From: Desulfonatronaceae bacterium UBA663
GTDB taxonomy: Bacteria > Desulfobacterota > Desulfovibrionia > Desulfovibrionales > Desulfonatronaceae
Length of the DNA stretch: 5,696 nt
NCBI GenBank assembly: GCA_002299865.1
Contig: DBNV01000089.1
Location: 7,632 to 13,327, forward strand
Reading direction: 5' to 3'
Below the pieces are notes generated by a model. That model made no database searches, had not been told where the DNA came from, and saw only the letters and a program-made list of their open reading frames with translations. Shown here one piece after another: positions 1 to 5,696 of this stretch (the stretch's first letter is position 1; the number at the start of each line of letters is the position of its first letter). Made by a program: the position numbers and the translations under genes.

Positions 1-66
1 GGAGCGGCGGAGCGGCGGAGCGTTTGTCATAGCAATCGCCGCAATCATTGCGAAGGAGATCCATCA
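1..66 (+). other. leader upstream of asd, with a small GC-rich tandem repeat
   Basis: The first 22 bases are almost three copies of an 8-base unit (GAGCGGCG). They are followed by an 11-base palindrome, GCAATCATTGC, at 41-51, and then the ribosome binding site of asd. No convincing promoter is visible. Frame 2 is open from the window edge to a TGA that overlaps the asd start as ATGA, and frame 3 stops at 30-32. Either could be the tail of an upstream gene, but the stretch is too short to tell. Confidence 0.4.
53..58 (+). promoter_or_regulatory. Shine-Dalgarno site of asd
   Basis: AAGGAG lies 8 bases before the ATG at 67, which is near-ideal spacing and match. It fixes the asd start. It is the only strong ribosome binding site in the window; the other three genes lack one. 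Confidence 0.85.
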
Positions 67-1101
67 ATGAAAGCAGGACAATTGCGGGTCGGCGTGGTTG
101 GAGCCACCGGTGCTGTGGGGCGGGAGATGCTCAAGACCCTGGAGCAGCGTGAATTTCCGGCCACAGTGGTTCGGGCGTTGGCCTCGTCCCGTTCGGCCGG
201 CCAGGAGATTCCCTTCAGGGACGGCCGGTTGGTGGTGGAGGAATTGGCCGAGCATTCCTTTCAAGACATGGATCTGGCGCTTTTTTCCGCGGGTGGAGGC
301 ACCTCTGAAAAATTTGCGCCCATTGCAGCCAGGGCCGGTTGCGTGGTGGTGGACAATTCCAGCGTCTGGCGCATGGATCCGGAGGTCCCCTTGGTGGTGC
401 CGGAGGTGAACCCGGACGATCTGGCCAGGCACAAGGGCATTATCGCCAATCCCAACTGCTCCACCATTCAGATGGTCGTGGTGCTCAAGCCGCTGCACGA
501 CGTGGGCAAAATCAAGCGGGTCGTGGTTTCCACCTATCAGTCTGTGTCCGGCACGGGGCAAAAGGCCATCCAGGAACTGGAAAACCAAGTCCGTCAGATA
601 TTCAACATGCAGGAGCCGGAGGCCAAGATCTATCCCCATCAGATCGCCTTCAACTGCCTGCCGCACATCGATGTCTTCCTGGACAACGACTACACCAAGG
701 AAGAAATGAAGATGATCTTGGAAACCAAAAAAATCATGGGCGACCAAAACATCCGCCTCACAGCCACCACGGTGCGCGTGCCGGTATTTTACGGACACAG
801 CGAGTCGGTGAATGTGGAGACGGAAAAAAAGATCACTCCGGCCGAGGCTCGGGTGATCCTCAGCCAAGCCCCTGGAGTCCAGGTCCTGGACAACCCCAAG
901 GAGAAAATCTACCCCATGCCCATTCATGCGACCGGGGAGGACCTGACCTTCGTGGGCCGGATCCGCGAGGACGAGTCCATTGCCAACGGCCTGAATCTGT
1001 GGATCGTCGCCGACAACCTGCGCAAGGGCGCGGCCTTGAATGCCGTGCAGATCGCCGAGGTGTTGCTGGAGCGGGGCCTGATGCGAGTGGCGGGCCGTTG
1101 A
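67..1101 (+). CDS. asd: aspartate-semialdehyde dehydrogenase
   Basis: This cytosolic enzyme reduces 4-phospho-L-aspartate with NADPH to L-aspartate 4-semialdehyde, the branch point to lysine/diaminopimelate, threonine and methionine. The 344-residue product has the usual family length. The N-terminal dinucleotide-binding motif GATGAVG is at residues 12-18. The catalytic cysteine is Cys131 in NPNCST, the TYQSVSG segment is at 156-162, Arg237 lies in TTVRVP, and the probable general-base histidine is His243 in GHSE. The NLWIVADNLRKGAA segment near the C-terminus is also typical. All expected active-site positions are present, so it should be functional. The ATG at 67 is supported by AAGGAG 8 bases upstream and begins directly at the Rossmann strand. 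No intrinsic terminator follows the stop. The 335-base gap and the hairpin repeat suggest it is not co-transcribed with waaA. Confidence 0.97.
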   Translation: MKAGQLRVGVVGATGAVGREMLKTLEQREFPATVVRALASSRSAGQEIPFRDGRLVVEELAEHSFQDMDLALFSAGGGTSEKFAPIAARAGCVVVDNSSVWRMDPEVPLVVPEVNPDDLARHKGIIANPNCSTIQMVVVLKPLHDVGKIKRVVVSTYQSVSGTGQKAIQELENQVRQIFNMQEPEAKIYPHQIAFNCLPHIDVFLDNDYTKEEMKMILETKKIMGDQNIRLTATTVRVPVFYGHSESVNVETEKKITPAEARVILSQAPGVQVLDNPKEKIYPMPIHATGEDLTFVGRIREDESIANGLNLWIVADNLRKGAALNAVQIAEVLLERGLMRVAGR

Positions 1102-1436
1102 ATAATCCTCCTGGCCGCGGACCGGGCGGTTTCGGCATTGATCCTAAAAGGGAGTGTCCCGCGTCTGAGTTTGTACATCGTGGCCTACAAGCTGCATCCC
1201 AAGACCGGAGGCGGTCGCGGAAAACTAGGAAGCGGAACTTTTCGTTTTTGCGCCCTTTACGACTTCGCGTTCTTCGCGGCTTCGCGTGCCACTCTCCTTC
1301 TCCCTCACGCGAAGGCGCGAAGACGCGAAGAAAAGGACGACGCCAAGGAAGTGCAGAAGGGGTTAGAATGCGGTGTGGGCCTGGCCAATTTCTATGAGAA
1401 AGGCGTTCCACGGAATCCCGTTGTGCTGTCGGGCCC
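1102..1436. other. intergenic region between asd and waaA
   Basis: This 335-base stretch holds no credible gene. A 100-codon frame on the + strand (1138-1440) runs through the hairpin repeat, has no ribosome binding site, shows no recognisable family and overlaps the waaA start. I found no GC stem followed by a T-run after asd, and no good -35/-10 pair ahead of waaA. A waaA promoter must lie here if the gene is transcribed separately, but I cannot place it. The main content is the CTTCGCG inverted repeat at 1263-1330. Confidence 0.7.
1263..1330. repeat. imperfect inverted repeat built from CTTCGCG units (REP/MITE-like)
   Basis: The left arm (1263-1288, 26 bases) and right arm (1306-1330, 25 bases) are reverse complements apart from one mismatch and one single-base indel. 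They flank a 17-base pyrimidine-rich loop (1289-1305). Each arm consists of three consecutive CTTCGCG heptamers separated by one or two variable bases. Degenerate units (TTTTTGCGCC, CTTTACGA) continue left to about 1240, and weak pairing with AAAAGGACGACGCC extends right to about 1345. No T-run follows the stem on either strand, so it does not look like an intrinsic terminator. Similar iterated TTCGCG/TTTGCG intergenic elements are, as I recall, dispersed in many bacterial genomes. No second copy is seen in this window. Confidence 0.75.
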
Positions 1437-2759
1437 ATGATCCTTCTTTACCGACTATTTTTCCTTCCCGTTTTGCTGTTGGCCCTGCCTGCCTACGTTC
1501 TGCGGATGCTGCGCCGGGGAGGGTACGGACGGCACTTTGGACAGCGGCTCGGCATGTGGCCTCGCTTGCCCGGGAAATCTCCAAAAACGCCTCGGATTTG
1601 GATTCATGCGGTCAGCGTGGGTGAAATCCTGGCCCTTAAGCCTTTGATCCGTCTGCTGCAAGAGCATCGTCAAAACGAGATCATCCTGACCACCACCACC
1701 AGCACGGCCTATGCGCTGGCAAAGCGGGAACTTGCCCGCGAACTGAAGCTGTTGGCGTACTTCCCCTTGGATTTCTGGTTTATCAGCAGTCGCGTTTGGC
1801 AGATTGTCCAACCCGACGTGAGCATTCTGATGGAAGCGGAAATCTGGCCCGAGCATCTGCATCAGGCCAGACGCCGCAATGTGCCGGTATTTCTGATCAA
1901 CGCCAGGATGTCCGAGCGCTCGTTTAGTCGCTGGCGGGCAATGCCGCGCAGCGTCCGCGCTCTTTTTGCAGGGTTTCGCGCGATCATCGCCGCTTCCGAG
2001 GAGGACCGCCGCAGATTTGTGGAACTTGGCACGCCTCAGGACAGGGTGCTGGTCAGCGGCAACTTGAAATTGGATTTTGTCCCGTCGCCGATTCTGGATC
2101 AAAGTCAGTTGGAAAGCCTGCGGCACGAACTGGGGCTTTTCAATCCCGGTGAAAAAACAGTTGCGCCCTTGATTTTGGCTGGGGCCTCCACTTGGCCCGG
2201 AGAGGAAGAGATGCTGCTTTGGGTTTGGGAAAAATTGCGTTTCCAAAACGTGCCTTGCCGGCTGCTCCTCGTGCCTAGACACGCCGAACGGGGTCAAGAA
2301 TTGCGTCGGATTTTGGGCGCGACCGGTCATGCGGTTCATTTCCGCACGGACGGCTTAGCTGGTGGTCCCAGGGAGGTGGTGGCGGCGGACACCACCGGCG
2401 AAATGGTGCGTTTGCTGCAGGTCGCGGATGTGGTGTTCGTGGGCAAGAGCATGGAACCGAACCAGGGGGGTCAGAACCCCATTGAAGCTGCGGCCTTGGG
2501 CAAGGCTGTGCTGTTTGGTCCGAACATGCAGAATTTTCGTGCGGTGGCCCGGTCCATGGTGGAGAGCAGGGCCGCCGTGCAAGTGCGAAGCGCAGGGGAA
2601 TTATTAATTCAGGTAGCGCGTTTGCTGCGCGACCCTTTTGCCAGGCAAGAGCAGGGCGAGGCGGCTTACAGGTGGCACGAGGCGGGCAGGGGGGCGAGCG
2701 AGCGGACCTTTGCCGTATTGCGGGATGTATTGGAGAGGGAAAGGGGCGTCCTGCTTTGA
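1437..2759 (+). CDS. waaA: 3-deoxy-D-manno-octulosonic acid (Kdo) transferase
   Basis: WaaA (KdtA) transfers Kdo from CMP-Kdo to the tetra-acylated lipid A precursor at the cytoplasmic face of the inner membrane. The 440-residue product is near the usual length (about 425). Residues 2-23 form a hydrophobic membrane anchor. The acceptor-side domain carries HAVSVGEI at 58-64, whose Glu63 matches the catalytic glutamate of E. coli WaaA, followed by TTTTST (85-90) and MEAEIWPE (132-139). The CMP-Kdo-binding C-terminal domain carries LAGASTWPGEEE (247-258), PRHAER (280-285) and GGQNPIE (344-350), then FGPNMQNF (360-367). FVGKS at 334-338 differs from the FVGGS of the E. coli enzyme. The ATG at 1437 is chosen because the hydrophobic start matches the family, although no Shine-Dalgarno site precedes it. 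The gene ends 18 bases before the convergent GT9 gene. Whether it adds one or several Kdo residues cannot be read from the sequence. Confidence 0.95.
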   Translation: MILLYRLFFLPVLLLALPAYVLRMLRRGGYGRHFGQRLGMWPRLPGKSPKTPRIWIHAVSVGEILALKPLIRLLQEHRQNEIILTTTTSTAYALAKRELARELKLLAYFPLDFWFISSRVWQIVQPDVSILMEAEIWPEHLHQARRRNVPVFLINARMSERSFSRWRAMPRSVRALFAGFRAIIAASEEDRRRFVELGTPQDRVLVSGNLKLDFVPSPILDQSQLESLRHELGLFNPGEKTVAPLILAGASTWPGEEEMLLWVWEKLRFQNVPCRLLLVPRHAERGQELRRILGATGHAVHFRTDGLAGGPREVVAADTTGEMVRLLQVADVVFVGKSMEPNQGGQNPIEAAALGKAVLFGPNMQNFRAVARSMVESRAAVQVRSAGELLIQVARLLRDPFARQEQGEAAYRWHEAGRGASERTFAVLRDVLERERGVLL

Positions 2760-2777
2760 AATTTTCAACGGTTTAGC

Positions 2778-3716
2778 TTAGAGGATGTCCCGAATTTTTT
2801 TCTGCACCACGGTTGCCGAGAGGGCGGCGAATCGGCCTTGCGGGGCGCGCAGAACGCGGTTTTGTTTGTCGTCCCCGGGATAGGGCCGGAACCGGTCCGG
2901 GTCCGTGGGGCCGAAAAGTGCAAGGGTTGGGATGCCCAGGGCCGCGGCCAGATGCAGGGGGCCGCTGTCGTTGCCCACCACAAGCCGAGCCCGGGCCAGC
3001 AGTGCGATGAGGTCTGGCAGGGTGGTCGCTCCGGTCAGGTTGGCAAAGTTGTGTCCACCGTCGGCTTGCGGGCACGGTATGGTCCCGGCCCCCGCCCAGA
3101 TGATGTGGTTGCTCGGCAAATCGCGGCACAGGGCTGCGGTCAGCTCCGGATAAAACGGCCAATTTTTTTCCGGACGCTGGCTTTCGGGGAAGATCAGGAT
3201 CGGAAAGGTGTGAGGGGCATGAGCCGGGTTGACTTGGGGGACGCGCACGGGCAGGCGGGGTTCGACGCGACGGGGTAGCCCCAGCGCGGGCAGAAATTCG
3301 GCGAGGATGTCCACGGCGTGGGATTTCCGACCCCTAGGCGGGAGTGACACGCGCCGATGGCAGCAAAATCCGGCGCCTTCGCGGGCGTCGGAACGGCCGA
3401 CCTTTTGGTCCGCCCGAGCGCACAGGGTCATCAGGCCGGTGCGGGCCAATCCCTGGAAATCCAAGACATAGTCGTAGCGACACTCTTGGATTTTCCGGAT
3501 CAGACGGACAAATGCTTTTGCGCCCGCTTTGCGATGAAAAAGAAGCGTTTCGTCCACCACGGGGCAGGCCTGGACCAGGGGGGCGAAGATATCCCGAGCA
3601 ACCCAATGGATGACGGCGTTCGGCCATTCCTGCCTGATCGTATGGGCCACGAGCAGGCCGTGGACGATGTCCCCCAGGGAGGAAGGCTTGAGGATCAGGA
3701 TGCTTGGTTTGGGCAT
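2778..3716 (-). CDS. glycosyltransferase family 9 protein, heptosyltransferase I/II-like
   Basis: The 312-residue product has the length and both Rossmann-like halves of GT9 (GT-B fold) heptosyltransferases, which move heptose from ADP-heptose to Kdo or heptose in the LPS inner core. The N-terminus has LKPSSLGDIVH (9-19), where Asp16 corresponds to the catalytic aspartate of E. coli WaaC (SSMGDVLH). YDYVLDFQGL is at 81-90, close to the WaaC version. The nucleotide-sugar half has FPESQRPEKNWP (176-187) and VGNDSGPLHLAAALG (247-261), then ALFGPTDPDR (266-275). These features favour WaaC-type activity, but donor and acceptor are inferred, so no symbol is given. The start is the ATG at 3714-3716, directly before the first beta strand; the frame stays open upstream to 4169, but that part is antisense to the exporter gene. 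No good Shine-Dalgarno site is seen. It is convergent with waaA and divergent from the exporter gene. Confidence 0.9.
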   Translation of the reverse strand: MPKPSILILKPSSLGDIVHGLLVAHTIRQEWPNAVIHWVARDIFAPLVQACPVVDETLLFHRKAGAKAFVRLIRKIQECRYDYVLDFQGLARTGLMTLCARADQKVGRSDAREGAGFCCHRRVSLPPRGRKSHAVDILAEFLPALGLPRRVEPRLPVRVPQVNPAHAPHTFPILIFPESQRPEKNWPFYPELTAALCRDLPSNHIIWAGAGTIPCPQADGGHNFANLTGATTLPDLIALLARARLVVGNDSGPLHLAAALGIPTLALFGPTDPDRFRPYPGDDKQNRVLRAPQGRFAALSATVVQKKIRDIL

Positions 3717-3758
3717 GGGAAGGATTGCTCTGGAAGGTCCAAGAAACGGGTTGTCTTG

Positions 3759-5555
3759 ATGAAAAGAGATGGAATCAGCGGGTTGATCAGACGATTCATC
3801 CCGTATTTCGCCCTGCTCAAGACCGTGCGTCTTCAGTTCGCCGCGGCCTTGGCGTGCGGGGTTGTTTTCGGCGTAGCCAGCGGTTTCGGTCTGCCGGTCA
3901 TGGCGGACAAGGTGCTTCCGATCATCTTCAGAGACGAGCCTCCGTCCATGACCGTGCTGCTGGTGGTCACCGCGTTCATTCCGTTGGTTTTTTTCGTGCG
4001 CAGCGTCAGCGGGTTCTTGAACGTCTACCTGATTAACTATTGCGGCGGCAAGGTTCTGGAGGCGATCCGCGTGCGGGTTTTTTCCAAGCTGCAAGCCCTG
4101 CCATTGGATTTTTATCAGAAGAACAAGAGCGGCGACCTTCTGGCCCGGGTGATCAACGATACCGGGCAACTGCAGGGCGTGATCACCAGCGTGGCCAACG
4201 ACCTGATCAAACAGCCTCTGACCTTGCTCGGCGCCCTGGGCGCAGTGGTGTATTTATCCTTGAAGCAGCAGGAACTGCTGTTTATTTTGGGGATGCTATC
4301 CTTGATTCCGGTGTGTATTTTGCCGGTGCGGATCATCGGCAAGAAACTGCTGCACCGTGCCCATCGCTTCTTGGCCCAGACCGCAGACTTGACGTCTATT
4401 CTCAACGAGAACCTCACGGCGTCCAAGGAAATCCGGGCCTTTAATCTGGAGAAGCGGGAGATCAGCAAGTTTCAAGGGGCGGTGAAGGAGCTGTTTTTCT
4501 GGAGCATGAAGGTGGTCAAGTATTCACACATCCTGTCGCCGACCATTGAAATTATCGCCTCTATCGGCGTGGCGGCCACGGTGTTCTACGCCGCGTCCAA
4601 GGGCATCGGCCTGGAGCAGATTCTGCCGTTGCTTTTTGCTTTGTACATGTCTTACGAACCGGTCAAGAAACTGGGCCGGGTACACAATGAAATCCGCAAG
4701 GGCGAGGCGTCGTTGGATCGCCTGGAGTATGTTTTGGCCACGGAGGACAGTGTGCCCGATCCCGTGGCTCCGACGGCCTTTCCTGTGGAGCATGTTCGCG
4801 GCGAGATCGCCTTTGAGCGGGTATTTTTCGCCTATGAGACAGGCATTCCGGTGTTGCGGGACGTGAGCGTGGCCATTGCCCCGGGTGAAGTGGTGGCCCT
4901 GGTGGGGCCAAGTGGTGCCGGAAAAACCACTTTTGCCAACCTGATTCCCAGATTCTATGATGTTTCCGCCGGCAGAGTGACCGTGGACGGCCTGGACGTG
5001 CGGCAGTTACGCAAGGACCAGTTGCGGCGGGCCATGGCCATGGTGCCCCAGGACCCGGTCCTGTTCAACGACACGGTGCGCAACAATATCCTGGTGGGCA
5101 ACCGGGAGGCCATGCCCAAGCAGGTGGAGCACGCCGCCCAGCAGGCCTTTGCGCACGAGTTCATTTGCAATTTACCCAAAGGGTACGATACGTTTGTCGG
5201 GGAAAAGGGGATGCGCCTATCCGGGGGCCAGAAGCAACGGCTGGCTTTGGCTAGGGCGTTCCTGCGCAATGCTCCGATCCTGATTCTGGACGAGGCCACA
5301 TCGGCCCTGGACGCCACCAGCGAGGAAATGATCCAGCGGGCCCTGGCCGGACTGATCAAGGACAAGACCGTATTGATCATTGCCCATCGGTTCAGCACTA
5401 TCCGCCTGGCCTCGAGCATTCTGCTGTTCGAGTCCGGTCAGATCACCGCAGCCGGGGATCATGACCGGCTGTACCTGACCTCCTGCGTGTACCGAAAGCT
5501 TTACGCTCAGCAGGATATGTTAACTGAAGTTTCACAGTTTTTTCACGACTGCTGA
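3759..5555 (+). CDS. MsbA-like lipid A/LPS ABC exporter (fused permease and ATPase)
   Basis: This is a half-transporter with one membrane domain and one ATPase domain, expected to act as a homodimer in the inner membrane. Its 598 residues compare with about 582 for E. coli MsbA. Six probable membrane segments lie near residues 25-47, 64-84, 150-168, 173-193, 257-279 and 284-300. The ATPase domain is complete: Walker A GPSGAGKTT (383-391), Q-loop Gln431 in VPQDP, signature LSGGQ (487-491), Walker B ILILDE (507-512) with catalytic Glu512, D-loop SALD (515-518) and H-loop His543. MsbA is the likely role because waaA and a heptosyltransferase-like gene are adjacent, but sequence alone cannot exclude another lipid or drug substrate, so no symbol is given. 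The ATG at 3759 leaves a short cytoplasmic tail before the first membrane segment, as in the family. No clear Shine-Dalgarno site is present. The frame is open 402 bases further upstream, but that part is antisense to the GT9 gene. Confidence 0.92.
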   Translation: MKRDGISGLIRRFIPYFALLKTVRLQFAAALACGVVFGVASGFGLPVMADKVLPIIFRDEPPSMTVLLVVTAFIPLVFFVRSVSGFLNVYLINYCGGKVLEAIRVRVFSKLQALPLDFYQKNKSGDLLARVINDTGQLQGVITSVANDLIKQPLTLLGALGAVVYLSLKQQELLFILGMLSLIPVCILPVRIIGKKLLHRAHRFLAQTADLTSILNENLTASKEIRAFNLEKREISKFQGAVKELFFWSMKVVKYSHILSPTIEIIASIGVAATVFYAASKGIGLEQILPLLFALYMSYEPVKKLGRVHNEIRKGEASLDRLEYVLATEDSVPDPVAPTAFPVEHVRGEIAFERVFFAYETGIPVLRDVSVAIAPGEVVALVGPSGAGKTTFANLIPRFYDVSAGRVTVDGLDVRQLRKDQLRRAMAMVPQDPVLFNDTVRNNILVGNREAMPKQVEHAAQQAFAHEFICNLPKGYDTFVGEKGMRLSGGQKQRLALARAFLRNAPILILDEATSALDATSEEMIQRALAGLIKDKTVLIIAHRFSTIRLASSILLFESGQITAAGDHDRLYLTSCVYRKLYAQQDMLTEVSQFFHDC

Positions 5556-5696
5556 TAGTAGCACTACGGGTGGTTTTTTATTCAGTGCGGCTGCCCTCCA
5601 ACATATCTTCGTGCGGCGCCTTGAAAAAATCAACAATATCAATAGCCTAGAGAATAGAGTTGTTTCACGTAACTTATCGAAATAATTGAATATTTT
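5556..5696. other. AT-rich non-coding tail after the exporter gene
   Basis: No coding frame is recognisable in the last 141 bases. Composition falls sharply: positions 5641-5696 have 15 G or C in 56 bases (27%), against about 60% in the genes. A short near-repeat, GTGCGGCTGCC (5585-5595) and GTGCGGCGCC (5611-5620), is present. The segment could be a promoter region for a gene beyond the window or the edge of a low-GC region. Confidence 0.5.
5563..5579 (+). terminator. possible weak terminator after the exporter gene
   Basis: A run of six T (5574-5579) lies 18 bases after the stop codon. The only stem directly ahead of it is ACTA/TGGT (one G-U pair) with a CGGG loop, which is very weak for an intrinsic terminator. 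A second small stem, CTGCT/AGTAG, overlaps the stop codon. The position is right but the structure is poor. Confidence 0.22.

Noticed and set aside
41..51. 11-base palindrome GCAATCATTGC before asd as an operator
   Set aside because: It is short, isolated and without a known regulator match; it may be chance.
64..927. Long minus-strand open frame opposite asd (287 codons)
   Set aside because: It is a mirror of GC-rich asd coding sequence with histidine-rich, family-less composition; asd is unambiguous on the other strand.
1263..1330. The hairpin read as a CRISPR array or as an intrinsic terminator
   Set aside because: The units are 7-9 bases with no spacers and are arranged as an inverted repeat, and no T-run follows the stem on either strand.
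1138..1440. 100-codon + strand open frame between asd and waaA
   Set aside because: It reads through the CTTCGCG hairpin, has no ribosome binding site or recognisable domain, and overlaps the waaA start in another frame.
1455..2339. Long minus-strand open frame opposite waaA (294 codons)
   Set aside because: It is antisense to conserved WaaA motifs and its translation shows no domain-like pattern.
3717..4169. N-terminal extension of the GT9 protein
   Set aside because: This part is antisense to the exporter gene, is rich in charged and polar residues without pattern, and precedes a start that aligns with the family N-terminus.
5660..5688. Possible sigma-70 promoter (TTGTTT, 17 bases, TAATTG)
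   Set aside because: The -10 match is poor, and any AT-rich stretch gives such hits; no downstream gene is visible to support it.

Overview
The window carries four complete genes from a Gram-negative bacterium: one for amino-acid biosynthesis, then a compact set for the inner core of lipopolysaccharide (LPS). Coding DNA is about 60% GC. A Gram-negative host is firmly supported by a Kdo transferase, a heptosyltransferase-like GT9 enzyme and an MsbA-like lipid A flippase side by side. The phylum is less certain. From memory of family sequences, the Kdo transferase variant (FVGKS...GGQNPIE), the GT9 protein and the exporter look most like Verrucomicrobiota/Kiritimatiellota (PVC) proteins. A Desulfobacterota (Desulfovibrio-type) origin is the main alternative. 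No database search was possible.

Layout. Positions 1-66 are a short leader with a small GC-rich tandem repeat and a strong ribosome binding site. Positions 67-1101 (+) encode aspartate-semialdehyde dehydrogenase (asd). Positions 1102-1436 hold no credible gene but contain an imperfect 68-bp hairpin built from repeated CTTCGCG units, which looks like a dispersed REP/MITE-type element. Positions 1437-2759 (+) encode the Kdo transferase WaaA. Positions 2778-3716 (-) encode a GT9 heptosyltransferase-like protein, convergent with waaA (18-bp gap) and divergent from the next gene (42 bp between start codons). Positions 3759-5555 (+) encode an MsbA-like ABC exporter. Positions 5556-5696 are non-coding and become very AT-rich.

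Function. WaaA adds Kdo to the lipid A precursor at the inner membrane. The GT9 enzyme probably adds the first heptose or a similar sugar to the Kdo. The MsbA-like exporter would flip the finished lipid A-core to the periplasmic face. asd supplies aspartate semialdehyde for lysine/diaminopimelate, threonine and methionine; it is separated from the LPS genes by the repeat-bearing gap and is probably a different transcription unit.

I found no previously undescribed system. The least explained items are the CTTCGCG hairpin repeat, the tightly packed opposite-strand GT9 gene, the absence of Shine-Dalgarno sites on the three LPS genes, and the AT-rich right edge.
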